NCBI GenBank assembly: GCA_902635335.1
Contig: CACPNO010000006.1
Location: forward strand, 1-43,338
Source of the DNA: an uncultured Pelagibacteraceae bacterium
GTDB lineage: Bacteria > Pseudomonadota > Alphaproteobacteria > Pelagibacterales > Pelagibacteraceae
Length of the DNA: 43,338 nt
Direction of reading: 5' to 3'
Below the pieces are notes generated by a model. The model was not told the DNA's origin, did not search any database, and worked only from the letters and a program-made list of their open reading frames with translations. The translations under genes were made by a program, and so were the position numbers. This document shows, one piece after another, positions 17,051-25,511 of the stretch (its first letter is position 1; each line of letters begins with the position of its first letter).

Positions 17051-17962
17051 TTAATCTAAAGCTACCACAGCTGCAGCAATTGAGGCTAGTCTTGCTGTCG
17101 CATCATCAGATCTACTTGTTATTACAACAGGGACCTTTCCACCAACAACTACACCAGCCGCACAAGCTCCCATAAAATATATCATCATTTTTACTAAAGC
17201 ATTTCCTGTCTCAACGTTTGGAACTAATAAAACATCTGCATCTCCTGCAACTTCATTTTTAATTCCTTTTATAGTTGCCGATTTTTTAGAAACACTATTA
17301 TCAAACGCTAGGGGGCCAAATATATCTGCATTAAAATTTTCTTTGCCAGCCAGTCTACAAATTTCCTTCGCATCAGTTGAACTTTGCATACTATCTAGAA
17401 CCTCTTCCGTTGCTGATAGAATTGAAACTTTAGGTTTTGGTATTTTTATTCTGTGACAAAAATCTATAACATTTCTTAAAATATGCATTTTGGTTTTAAC
17501 ATTCGGATTAACATTTAATGCACCGTCAGTTATTATCAGAGGATCATCTTCTTTATCTAATGTCATATGCCAAATATGACTTAGTCTAGTTTTCCCTATT
17601 AAGTTATATTTTCTTAACAAAACTTCTTTCATTAACACATCGGTATGTATATGACCTTTGACTATAATCTTTACATCACCATCGCCTGCTAGTTTAGCAG
17701 CAATTTTAGCAGTATTATTTTCAATTGGCTCATGAATAATTTCATAATCAGAAACATCAAATTTTAATTCTTCAGCTATTTTTTTAATTTCCTCCTTATC
17801 GCCGACCAAAACAGGAACTATTAATTTTTCTTTAACAGCATCCATCACAGAGAGCATTGGTAATTGTTTACCAGCATTAACAATTGCAGCTTTAATTCCT
17901 CTTTTTTGTTGAGCAATATCTAATAAATTATTTGGGCAAACTGTTGATTTATCTGAAAGCAT
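17051..17962 (-). CDS. pta: Phosphate acetyl/butyryltransferase (Pta-like)
   Basis: A 303-aa enzyme of the phosphotransacetylase family, interconverting acyl phosphate and acyl-CoA. Typical features are the N-terminal AIVNAGKQLPMLSVMDAVKE, the VLVGDKEEIKKIAEE segment, ITDGALNVNP, and the C-terminal VVITSRSDDATARLASIAA with its phosphate-binding Ser/Arg. The 303-aa length is that of single-domain Pta/Ptb enzymes. In bacteria that degrade taurine, Xsc releases acetyl phosphate, and Pta makes acetyl-CoA; this fits the taurine genes 9 kb away, although no acetate kinase or Xsc is in the window. Butyryltransferase activity is the alternative. Confidence 0.82.
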   Translation of the reverse strand: MLSDKSTVCPNNLLDIAQQKRGIKAAIVNAGKQLPMLSVMDAVKEKLIVPVLVGDKEEIKKIAEELKFDVSDYEIIHEPIENNTAKIAAKLAGDGDVKIIVKGHIHTDVLMKEVLLRKYNLIGKTRLSHIWHMTLDKEDDPLIITDGALNVNPNVKTKMHILRNVIDFCHRIKIPKPKVSILSATEEVLDSMQSSTDAKEICRLAGKENFNADIFGPLAFDNSVSKKSATIKGIKNEVAGDADVLLVPNVETGNALVKMMIYFMGACAAGVVVGGKVPVVITSRSDDATARLASIAAAVVALD

Positions 17963-18025
17963 AAAATTTATATATACTAATATGAATAAAAAACTAATAT
18001 ATCAAATAAAGTATAAGGATAAAAA

Positions 18026-18874
18026 GTGGAAATAGTTACTAAAATAGCTCCAATCGCTTTAGCACTTATAATGTTAGGTCTAGGATTAGGTCTAACTGGA
18101 AGAGACTTTTTAAGGGTAATAAATAATCCTAAAGACTTTATAATTGGATTTTTCTGCCAATTGTTACTTTTGCCGATAGTTGCCTACATTTTAATATCAA
18201 TATTAAATTTGCCTGTAGAGATTGCATTAGGTATTATGATTATTTCTGCTGCACCAGGGGGTGTTACTACAAATGTTATGACTAAATTTGCAAATGGAGA
18301 TGTGGCTTTATCCATTTCGTTAACTGCAATAATAAGTTTAATAAGTATAATTTCAGTTCCATTTATTGTTTTAAAATCAGCAGATTTACTTGGTGTTACT
18401 AATATCTCAGCAGATATTACAATGACAGCAATTACACTTAAGATGGCATTGGTTGTTACTGTGCCAGTAATTTTAGGTATGATTATAAGAAAATTTGCAG
18501 ATAATCTTATTTCCTCTAATCTTTCTATTATCAATAAAATAACAACAGCGTTGTTCATTATTGTATTTGCTGCAATTTGGATTGAAGAAAGAGAAAACAT
18601 TTTTAATTACTTAAAACAAGCTGGCTTTGCAGTATTAGTATTAAATGTTGTGATGATGATACTTGCATATTATATAGCAAAATTCTTTGCAACTGGAATG
18701 AAACAGAGAAAATGTATTGCTATAGAATGCGGCTTACAAAATGGAACTTTAGCCGTGTTTGTAGCAACACAAATGTTTAATGATATTACTTATATGATAC
18801 CAACAGCAGCGTATGCTCTTATAATGTACTTAACTGGTTTCGTGTTAATTTTTATACTTCGAAGATCTAATTAA
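18026..18874 (+). CDS. Bile acid:sodium symporter (BASS) family transporter
   Basis: A 282-aa inner-membrane protein with about nine to ten helices and the family segments GLGLTGRDF near residue 22, SAAPGGVTTNVMTKFANGD around 78-96, and the C-terminal ECGLQNGTLAVF. The GTG start at 18026 is supported by AAGGA seven bases upstream. BASS proteins are Na+-coupled carriers for organic anions such as bile acids, pyruvate, 2-keto acids or pantothenate. The divergent position next to pta and the HpsN-like gene suggests an anionic substrate of that pathway, possibly a sulfonate. Its end overlaps the convergent regulator gene by 8 bases. Confidence 0.88.
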   Translation: MEIVTKIAPIALALIMLGLGLGLTGRDFLRVINNPKDFIIGFFCQLLLLPIVAYILISILNLPVEIALGIMIISAAPGGVTTNVMTKFANGDVALSISLTAIISLISIISVPFIVLKSADLLGVTNISADITMTAITLKMALVVTVPVILGMIIRKFADNLISSNLSIINKITTALFIIVFAAIWIEERENIFNYLKQAGFAVLVLNVVMMILAYYIAKFFATGMKQRKCIAIECGLQNGTLAVFVATQMFNDITYMIPTAAYALIMYLTGFVLIFILRRSN

Positions 18875-19817
18875 TTTTTACTTTTTCAAATATTTTACAA
18901 ACTAAATCTGAAAAAGAAGAGATATTTTGCTCTTGAATTCTTATAGTATCCGTTAATGCTTGATCTTTAATATTTATAGTGAATTGTTTTTTTTTATTAA
19001 CACTAATGTATTTTTTTTTTAACAAATAATTTAATTTTCTTACAACTGTAGGTCTTGGAATATGAGTAATCTCAGAAATTGACATAGTGTTTACTCCACT
19101 TTCTTCAATATTAACCATATCTTTCTCCCATTCTGAAAAATTTAAACCAACACCCCCATAGGATTTATTTACTATAGAGTGACATGTTATAACCATACCT
19201 ACTGAATAAATTTCAAGATCTCCTAATTGCCTTTTCCATCTTGAGGTTAAAGAAAAAATAAACATATAAAAATAGTACCAGCAATATGAAAAGTTATTCT
19301 TTAAACGCTCTGATACTTCGTCGACATTTAAAGATTTTTCTATTAATTTTTCAATTTTCAGTAATTCAGAAATTTTTGATAATAATACACTCAAATTTTT
19401 AAGAGTATTTTTGGGTTGTACCAGTCTATAAGCTGACCTATCTATATAAATTTTTTTTCCAATTTTTTGAAGAACGCTTAATTTTTCAAGGTCGAGAATT
19501 TTTCTTCTAGTACTTTCCTTTGGAATATTTAAACTTCTAGATATTTCAATTATATTAATTCGATCTAATTCTAAGGATTTATCAAACATAAAAAAATTAT
19601 CATAACTCTCTATTTTTTTTATTTGTATATAATGCTCAAAATCTTTGTTAATTAGATAAAGAATAATTCTGTACTTATCTATATCGTTAAAAACTTCATA
19701 TGAAGAATTCATCCATTCAGATATTAATCTGTAGTATGTTGGAGCAAGTTTTTCAAAATTTCCAGTGATTAAATTTTGAATATTTTTTCCGTTGAGATTA
19801 TTTATGATTTTAATCAT
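18867..19817 (-). CDS. Putative transcriptional regulator with two winged-HTH segments
   Basis: A 316-aa protein I cannot place in a named regulator family. Two helix-turn-helix stretches are visible, near residues 86-127 (IIEISRSLNIPKESTRRKI) and 243-283 (SISEITHIPRPTVVRKLNYL). Both read 'IS..L/T.IP....(R)RK(I/L)..L.K', which suggests an internal duplication, and each is followed by a Lys-rich wing. The middle (130-235) has no recognised ligand domain. The gene is transcribed away from two copies of a 16-bp motif (19847 and 19879) that recurs in the tauA/tpa spacer, so autoregulation and control of taurine use are likely. A monomer with two different HTHs would suit a non-palindromic site. 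Confidence 0.75.
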   Translation of the reverse strand: MIKIINNLNGKNIQNLITGNFEKLAPTYYRLISEWMNSSYEVFNDIDKYRIILYLINKDFEHYIQIKKIESYDNFFMFDKSLELDRINIIEISRSLNIPKESTRRKILDLEKLSVLQKIGKKIYIDRSAYRLVQPKNTLKNLSVLLSKISELLKIEKLIEKSLNVDEVSERLKNNFSYCWYYFYMFIFSLTSRWKRQLGDLEIYSVGMVITCHSIVNKSYGGVGLNFSEWEKDMVNIEESGVNTMSISEITHIPRPTVVRKLNYLLKKKYISVNKKKQFTINIKDQALTDTIRIQEQNISSFSDLVCKIFEKVKIN

Positions 19818-19846
19818 TTTTTACTCAAATTTATTCTATTATTTGA

Positions 19847-19862
19847 AACCCAAAATGGACAT
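19847..19862 (+). promoter_or_regulatory. Shared operator-like motif, copy 1
   Basis: AACCCAAAATGGACAT, 30 bases upstream of the regulator start. It matches copy 2 (32 bases downstream, same orientation) and the inverted copy at 26603 in 13 to 15 of 16 positions. Likely target of the adjacent two-HTH regulator; inferred from recurrence in spacers only. Confidence 0.6.
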
Positions 19863-19878
19863 AAAAATAATTGTGTAC

Positions 19879-19894
19879 AACCCATTTTGGACAC
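19879..19894 (+). promoter_or_regulatory. Shared operator-like motif, copy 2
   Basis: AACCCATTTTGGACAC. It is separated from copy 1 by 32 bases start to start, about three helical turns, so both copies lie on the same face of the DNA. It lies 45 bases in front of the 70-aa protein gene and between the divergent genes. Confidence 0.6.
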
Positions 19895-19938
19895 AGAATA
19901 AATTTTTACAAATTAAACATGTGTTTAAATTGAGTCAT

Positions 19939-20151
19939 ATGAGTTATAATAAAAATAGTAGAGCATCTGATATTGAAGTTTCTTCTCAATTAACAGGTAA
20001 CACAAATATTGATACCCCTCAAAAAGTAAATATCAGTGCTCTCAAACTCAGAATTATTAAAAAAGAAAAAAAAGAGTCTTTAAAGAATAGAGCTTTCATT
20101 CTAACAATTTTCATGGTCTTGGGCACTATTGGATACTTTGTATCCAATTAA
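19939..20151 (+). CDS. Small single-pass membrane protein, function unknown
   Basis: A 70-aa protein. The ATG at 19939 is preferred over earlier in-frame starts (19792 and later) because those would put both operator-like copies inside the coding region and would overlap the divergent regulator. The first 48 residues are polar (Ser/Asn/Lys-rich), followed by a basic stretch (KKEKKESLKNR) and one hydrophobic helix at the C-terminus (AFILTIFMVLGTIGYFV). That layout is of a tail-anchored cytoplasmic protein. It sits next to the regulator and in front of an SMR protein; a role in either is only suggested by position. Confidence 0.6.
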   Translation: MSYNKNSRASDIEVSSQLTGNTNIDTPQKVNISALKLRIIKKEKKESLKNRAFILTIFMVLGTIGYFVSN

Positions 20152-20242
20152 GTCTTTTTAGTTTCATAATTTAAATTAAATTCAAGCACTTCAAAGACAT
20201 ATCAACTGTTGTAATAAATAATAATTAGTTAATAATAAAGTA

Positions 20243-20578
20243 ATGAAACCATTTACAGGATATCTAATATTAGCTTTAGGAATAACTACAGGAATAGCAG
20301 CAAATAGTTTTGCAAAAATTTCTGAGGGTTTTACAAAACTAACTCCTACAATTGCTTGCTTACTGTTAATGACTGTAACAATGTTTTCTTTAGCAAAAGC
20401 AATGTCTGTAATACCTGTTGCTTTTAGTTACTCTACTTATAGTGGTTTAACAGTAGCAGGAGTAGTAATCTTTGGTATGTTAAAATACAATCAAGTTCCT
20501 AATATGTATGGTTTTATTGGAATTTGTCTGATCGTGACAGGAGTTATAATGGTAAATTATTTAGGGCGCGCTGGCTAA
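20243..20578 (+). CDS. SMR-family transporter-like protein lacking the essential Glu
   Basis: A 111-aa protein with four transmembrane helices and clear similarity to EmrE (AKISEGFTKLTP; IPVAFSYSTYSGL; IVTGVIMVNYL). Aligned through the SEGFT segment, the proton- and substrate-binding Glu14 of EmrE corresponds to Gly17, and Trp63 corresponds to Tyr in STYSGL. No other acidic residue lies in helix 1. It therefore cannot work by the standard H+/drug antiport mechanism; it might be a partner of another SMR subunit or a carrier of a different type. It is convergent with the Ldh2-type gene, only 9 bases apart. Confidence 0.82.
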   Translation: MKPFTGYLILALGITTGIAANSFAKISEGFTKLTPTIACLLLMTVTMFSLAKAMSVIPVAFSYSTYSGLTVAGVVIFGMLKYNQVPNMYGFIGICLIVTGVIMVNYLGRAG

Positions 20579-20587
20579 AAATTTTTA

Positions 20588-21592
20588 CTATTTTAGAAGA
20601 GTTTGAATATCTTCTTTTATATTTTCTGGTATTTTTATTTCAGATTTTAAATTCTTTTTAAATCTTCTTAATTTATTTTCTCCAGGGTATAATATCTCTT
20701 TTAGTCCTTTTAGTTTAGGAAGTTTCTTTATTCTTTTAATATTTTCTTTAATTCTTTTTTTAAAATTTGATTGAAATAAATTTGCTTTCATTACTATAAA
20801 TAAATGACCAATATTTTGTGGTCCAGAAAAATCGTCGAATGGATCTTTTACTTTTCCACCGTGATTACCTCCTGTATAAACTCCACTTAAAATATCAACC
20901 ATCCATGCAAGACCAGAACCTCTAAATCCTGCAATAGGAAGTTGAACGCCCTCAAGAGCTTTCCTGGCATTAGTAGTAGGGTTACCAAATCTATCTAAAG
21001 CAACACCTTCAGGTATTTTTGTATTTGTTCTTGATGCAACTCTTATTTTTCCTCTATTGATCATTGAAACAGATGTATCTAAGATGAATGGTGCTTTTGA
21101 TCCTGTTGGCGATCCAAAGCAAATAGGATTTGTACCAAATAAAGATTTTATAGCTCCATGCGGAGCTATTGCAGGCGGTGCATTAGTAAAAACTAAAGCT
21201 ATCATATTTTTCTTTACTGCTTGTTCTGCGTAATATCCAGACATTCCATAATGACCGCTATTTTTAACAGCCACCAATCCTATTCCTGTTTTCTTGGCAT
21301 TTTTTATGGCTTTTTTTATTGCTATATCAGCTACAACAAAACCAATGCTATCATCACCGTTTATGTGAGCCACAGATTGAGAAATATTTTTAATTTTTAT
21401 TTTAGGTTTTGGGTTAATTAAATTATGATTTATACGGTCACAATACATTTTTAGTCTTGATAACCCATGCGTAGGAGCCCCAACTAATTCAGCATTAATT
21501 ATTGCATCTGCACATATTTTTGAATGATTTTTTGAAAGTTTATATTTTCTAAATATTTCAATTATAATTTTTTTTAGTTTAATTTTATTCAT
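20588..21592 (-). CDS. Ldh2/malate-type NAD(P)-dependent 2-hydroxyacid dehydrogenase
   Basis: A 334-aa oxidoreductase of the type 2 malate/L-lactate dehydrogenase family. His42 (APTHGLSRL) and His114 (NSGHYGMSGYYAEQA) are the family's conserved positions, and GTNPICFGSP forms part of the cofactor site. Members act on malate, lactate, ureidoglycolate, 2,3-diketogulonate or (as ComC/SlcC) sulfolactate. It starts directly after the stop of the epoxide hydrolase gene (TAAATG) and is the last gene of the tauABC operon. In a sulfonate operon a sulfolactate-type substrate is an attractive but unproven guess. Confidence 0.88.
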   Translation of the reverse strand: MNKIKLKKIIIEIFRKYKLSKNHSKICADAIINAELVGAPTHGLSRLKMYCDRINHNLINPKPKIKIKNISQSVAHINGDDSIGFVVADIAIKKAIKNAKKTGIGLVAVKNSGHYGMSGYYAEQAVKKNMIALVFTNAPPAIAPHGAIKSLFGTNPICFGSPTGSKAPFILDTSVSMINRGKIRVASRTNTKIPEGVALDRFGNPTTNARKALEGVQLPIAGFRGSGLAWMVDILSGVYTGGNHGGKVKDPFDDFSGPQNIGHLFIVMKANLFQSNFKKRIKENIKRIKKLPKLKGLKEILYPGENKLRRFKKNLKSEIKIPENIKEDIQTLLK

Positions 21593-22744
21593 TTAGAGTT
21601 TTTTTAAATCTTTATTAAAAAACGAACATATATCATTAACCAACATATCTGGCTCCTCCAAAGCTGCAAAATGACCACCTTTTTTCATTTTAGTCCATCT
21701 TTTTACATTGAATATTCTGTTTACGTATGACTTTGGTGGCCAACTCAACATTTCTTTTGGAAATTCTGCAATTGCTGTTGGGACTCTTATTTTTTTAAAA
21801 TTTTTGGGAAAGGGTCTGCCTCCTTCTTCTCTTCTACCAAAATAAATCCAAGCGGCAGAGTTAAAAGTATTTGTTATTATATAAATCATAATATTAGTTA
21901 GCAAAAAATCTTTTGTATATATTTTTTCAATATTTCCATTTTTTAAATCTGACCAAGAATAAAATTTTTCTAATATCCAGGCAGCAGTTCCTACAGGACT
22001 ATCTATCATTGCATAACTTAATGATTGAGGTTTGGTAGCTTGTTGAGTTCTATAACCTTCTTGCATAATTTGTTCATTAAAAAATCTTTTTTCCCATTTT
22101 TTTTCTTCATTTGTTATAGCACCTTTTGGATGTCTCATATTTAAACAATTAATATGAATTGCCTTACAATATTTATGATGATCATGCCCTAACCAATTAC
22201 ATACTGCTGAACCCCAGTCACCCCCTTGTGCAAAATATTTTTTGTATCCAAGATTTTTTGTCATAAATTCATTCATGATTTTTGCAATTTTTTTTGGACC
22301 AATTGGTTTTTTTGGTATACCTGAAAAACCAAAACCAGGAAGTGAAGGAACAATTACATCAAAACCTTCTTCTTTATTTCCTCCGAATCTTTCAGGATGG
22401 GCTAGTTTTTCAATTATACTTAAGAATTCAATAAAACTTCCCGGCCAACCGTGTAAAATTAATAGTGGTTTAGGATTTTTTCCACTGCCTTTTTCTTTTA
22501 TAAAATGAATTCTATTTCCATTAACATTAGCAATAAAATTATTAAAATTATTTATTTTTCTCTCTTGTAATTTCCAATTAAATTTTGAAATCCAGTACTT
22601 TGACATATTTTTCAAATAAGCATGATTTGTGCCATGAAGCCATCCATCCATATTTTGAATATTGTTAAAAGGAAATTTTCTTATTTTTTTATAAATGTTT
22701 TTTAAGGTTTTTTTAGATACATTTACCTTAAATTTTTTTATCAT
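21593..22744 (-). CDS. Epoxide hydrolase (EHN-type alpha/beta hydrolase)
   Basis: A 383-aa protein with the N-terminal EHN domain (residues 1-110) and an alpha/beta-hydrolase core. The oxyanion motif HGWPGSF starts at residue 98, the nucleophile is Asp176 in GGDWGS, and the catalytic His is about residue 358 in GGHFAALEEP. An Asp nucleophile is what distinguishes epoxide hydrolases from esterases. It lies 11 bases after tauC and abuts the dehydrogenase gene. Epoxide hydrolases are not part of known taurine degradation, so either the operon handles more than taurine or the gene is only co-transcribed. Confidence 0.87.
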   Translation of the reverse strand: MIKKFKVNVSKKTLKNIYKKIRKFPFNNIQNMDGWLHGTNHAYLKNMSKYWISKFNWKLQERKINNFNNFIANVNGNRIHFIKEKGSGKNPKPLLILHGWPGSFIEFLSIIEKLAHPERFGGNKEEGFDVIVPSLPGFGFSGIPKKPIGPKKIAKIMNEFMTKNLGYKKYFAQGGDWGSAVCNWLGHDHHKYCKAIHINCLNMRHPKGAITNEEKKWEKRFFNEQIMQEGYRTQQATKPQSLSYAMIDSPVGTAAWILEKFYSWSDLKNGNIEKIYTKDFLLTNIMIYIITNTFNSAAWIYFGRREEGGRPFPKNFKKIRVPTAIAEFPKEMLSWPPKSYVNRIFNVKRWTKMKKGGHFAALEEPDMLVNDICSFFNKDLKKL

Positions 22745-22755
22745 TATCTCTGTTA

Positions 22756-24681
22756 TTAACCCTTACCTCGCCAAGGTATAGTTTTATCAATTATTTTTCT
22801 TAACGTGATATCAAACAACAATCCTAACATCCCCATAATGAATATTGTTATCCAGATTACTTCATATTGAAAATATTTTTTTGCAACATTTTCAACAAAA
22901 CCAATACCTGTTGTTCCAGCTAAAAATTCAGCCGCAACCAAAGTTCCCCAGCACATACCTACAGCAACTCTTATTCCAGTAAGAATTTCAGGTAAGGAAT
23001 TTGGAAATATAACATGTCTTAGTATTTGTCTTTTTGATGCCCCTAGTGAATGTGCGGCGTGAATTTTAGATAATTGCGTTCCTGATGCGCCAGCTCTTGC
23101 AGAAATAATCATAATAGAGAGTGAAACCATGAATAATAAAAATACTTTACCTGTATTATCAATTCCAAGAACAGAAATGATTAAAGGTGCCCATGCTAAT
23201 GGTGGTACGGGTCTATATAGTTCAATTAGTGGATCAAAGAAACCTTTGGCAAATCTATTTAGTCCCATGAATAAACCCAATGGCACTCCAATAATTATTC
23301 CAAATACTAATCCTAAAAATACTCTTAAGAAAGAGTCCCAGATATGACCATAAGGAACAGGTATTTTAAATAATTTAAAATCACCTGTTACAATTTTTAA
23401 TACTTTTCCTTTAAAGTTTTCTTTAACAACACCTTCACTTGTGTGAACAGGATATTCACCTGGTAAAATATCAGCAATCCAATCTGGCAAAATAAATCCA
23501 ATTATTGAACTTACGTCTATCATTTCTATCCAAAGAAGAGGGATATTTTTATAACCAACACTTGGTTTAGACATTAATATAAATTTATTAAATGTATCTG
23601 AGGGTTTGGGTAACCATCTTCCTGACCCTTGTTCAGAACAACTTGGTCCACTAGAAACAATTGTTCCGGCTGGAAATAAAAGAATATCAATCAATCTTAG
23701 ACCAGCTTGCTCACTTTCCTGAAGGTTATCAAATTCAATAATTGCCTTTTGCATTTCATTTAGAGCATTCGGTGGATAAATACTTGCAAACTCTATTCTT
23801 CTTGCAATTTTAACAATATTTTTTGCATAATCAGATGCAATTTCATCAGAGTCATCTAGATTTTTTCTATAAGCTTTGACCTCGTCTTTTAATTGTTTTA
23901 TAGAACTTTTGAATTTTGGATTGTGATTTCTTAATTTGAAAAATTTATCATTTATGATTTTAAGCTCTTCAGCTGCTGCTTGAAATTTCAATCCTTTTGA
24001 TGTTTCAGCAACAAATGGGACTTCTATAGTATTTTCTATTGATCCTGTTCCAGATCTTACTGTAATTATACCCCATTCACCCTGTTCTGAAATTGCTTTA
24101 AGTCTATCATTTTTTTGATCATTAGTTTCAAATGGATAATCTTGCTTTTTAAAATTAGAACTTAAAAGTCTAATTTCTTTAGTCATCTCATCAATTTTTA
24201 TTTTTGTATCCATTTCAATTAAATCTTCATTTGTTAAAAGAGGTATTAATTGTTTAGTCTTATTTATAAAACCAACTAAAATTGTTTTTTGTTGATTATT
24301 TAAATCTTTAGAATTCTGTATTTCAGATGTAATTTTTTTTAGATTTTTGTTCTCGATTTTAATAATTGAGGTACTTTTAAATTCTCTTTCTTCGATAGGA
24401 AATTGATATTTTAATCCTAATAACGATTCATTAATTTTTGCAACTTGACATAATTCATTTGCAGATTTTGGATAAAAACCTTTTGCAATATCCCATGAAT
24501 AATAAAGCCAAACTAATAATATTGCAGCACTACCAACAATAACCCAGTGTGTTCCTCCTTTTGCTCTTTCTGGATTACCAAATACTGCATCAACTTTTTC
24601 AGTTTGAATAAGTCTTCTCCCATAAAGTATACATCCAATAATAGATACAAAAATTAGTATTGTTACTATTTGGGTTAACAT
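22756..24681 (-). CDS. tauC: Taurine-type ABC transporter permease with large N-terminal insertion
   Basis: A 641-aa permease, against about 250-280 for normal TauC/SsuC. Two hydrophobic helices near the N-terminus (about 1-20 and 47-63) enclose a short loop. Residues 70-390 are largely charged and helical, predicted soluble, and contain a CSEQGSG site. The permease domain proper begins near residue 445 and carries the EAA loop (HSLGASKRQILRHVIFP). It begins right after the tauB stop (TAAATG). The inserted domain is probably periplasmic and could dock the binding protein; this is inference. Confidence 0.87.
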   Translation of the reverse strand: MLTQIVTILIFVSIIGCILYGRRLIQTEKVDAVFGNPERAKGGTHWVIVGSAAILLVWLYYSWDIAKGFYPKSANELCQVAKINESLLGLKYQFPIEEREFKSTSIIKIENKNLKKITSEIQNSKDLNNQQKTILVGFINKTKQLIPLLTNEDLIEMDTKIKIDEMTKEIRLLSSNFKKQDYPFETNDQKNDRLKAISEQGEWGIITVRSGTGSIENTIEVPFVAETSKGLKFQAAAEELKIINDKFFKLRNHNPKFKSSIKQLKDEVKAYRKNLDDSDEIASDYAKNIVKIARRIEFASIYPPNALNEMQKAIIEFDNLQESEQAGLRLIDILLFPAGTIVSSGPSCSEQGSGRWLPKPSDTFNKFILMSKPSVGYKNIPLLWIEMIDVSSIIGFILPDWIADILPGEYPVHTSEGVVKENFKGKVLKIVTGDFKLFKIPVPYGHIWDSFLRVFLGLVFGIIIGVPLGLFMGLNRFAKGFFDPLIELYRPVPPLAWAPLIISVLGIDNTGKVFLLFMVSLSIMIISARAGASGTQLSKIHAAHSLGASKRQILRHVIFPNSLPEILTGIRVAVGMCWGTLVAAEFLAGTTGIGFVENVAKKYFQYEVIWITIFIMGMLGLLFDITLRKIIDKTIPWRGKG

Positions 24682-25479
24682 TTAATTTTCTTTCCCCATT
24701 ATTTCTTCTTCCATGTTCCAAATCATGGATAATATTTCTTCACGCTTAGATGAAAATTCTTTATTCTTTTTAATTTCTCTTAAATCCTCTTTTAAACCCA
24801 TTTCTGCAAAAGGAAGATTGTACTCTTTATGTATCCTGCCTGGTCTTGGCGCCATTACATATAATCTTTCACCAAGCAGTAAGGCTTCCTCTACTGAGTG
24901 AGTAATTAAAATAATTGTTTTTCCTGTTTCTTTCCAAATCTTAAGAACTAAAGATTGCATTTTTTCTCTTGTTAGAGCATCAAGAGCACCCAACGGCTCG
25001 TCCATTAATATTAAATCTGGATCATTTATAAGACATCTTGCAAGTGCAACTCTCTGCTGCATTCCTCCTGATAATTGATATGTAGGAGTATTACCAAAAC
25101 CTTTTAATCCAACTATTTCTAGCCATTCATCAACTTTTTTAGCTGTTTTAATTGGATCTTCTTTTTTCATTCTAAGTCCGAAATCAACATTTTCAGCAAC
25201 CGTTAACCATTCAAATAAAGCTCCTTGTTGAAATACCATTCCTCTTTCTACACCAGGACCATTAATTTCATTTCCACCAAGAACAATAGAGCCAGATGTT
25301 GGTCTTAAAAATCCTGCTGCTATATTTAAAAGTGTAGTTTTCCCACAACCTGAAGGTCCTAGGACTGTAAGTAGTTCACCTTTTTTAAGAGTGAAACTTA
25401 CATCTTTTAATGCATGAACAGTTTCTCCCTTAGGTGTTTTAAAGATCATATTTAGATCTTGAGAAACTAAATCACTCAT
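24682..25479 (-). CDS. tauB: Taurine-type ABC transporter ATPase
   Basis: A 265-aa ATPase with Walker A GPSGCGKTT at residues 41-49, signature QLSGGMQQR, Walker B LILMDEP and switch His in ITHSVEEA. It is of the nitrate/sulfonate/taurine class (NrtD/SsuB/TauB). It is encoded between tauA and tauC, but a terminator-like hairpin separates it from tauA, so its level should be below that of the binding protein. Confidence 0.93.
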   Translation of the reverse strand: MSDLVSQDLNMIFKTPKGETVHALKDVSFTLKKGELLTVLGPSGCGKTTLLNIAAGFLRPTSGSIVLGGNEINGPGVERGMVFQQGALFEWLTVAENVDFGLRMKKEDPIKTAKKVDEWLEIVGLKGFGNTPTYQLSGGMQQRVALARCLINDPDLILMDEPLGALDALTREKMQSLVLKIWKETGKTIILITHSVEEALLLGERLYVMAPRPGRIHKEYNLPFAEMGLKEDLREIKKNKEFSSKREEILSMIWNMEEEIMGKEN

Positions 25480-25511
25480 AAGATAACTTTATATAAAATT
25501 TTATTAAAAAA

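Noticed and set aside
19792-19938. Longer N-terminus for the small membrane protein
   Set aside because: It would overlap the divergent regulator gene and contain both operator-like motifs; the ATG at 19939 is more sensible.
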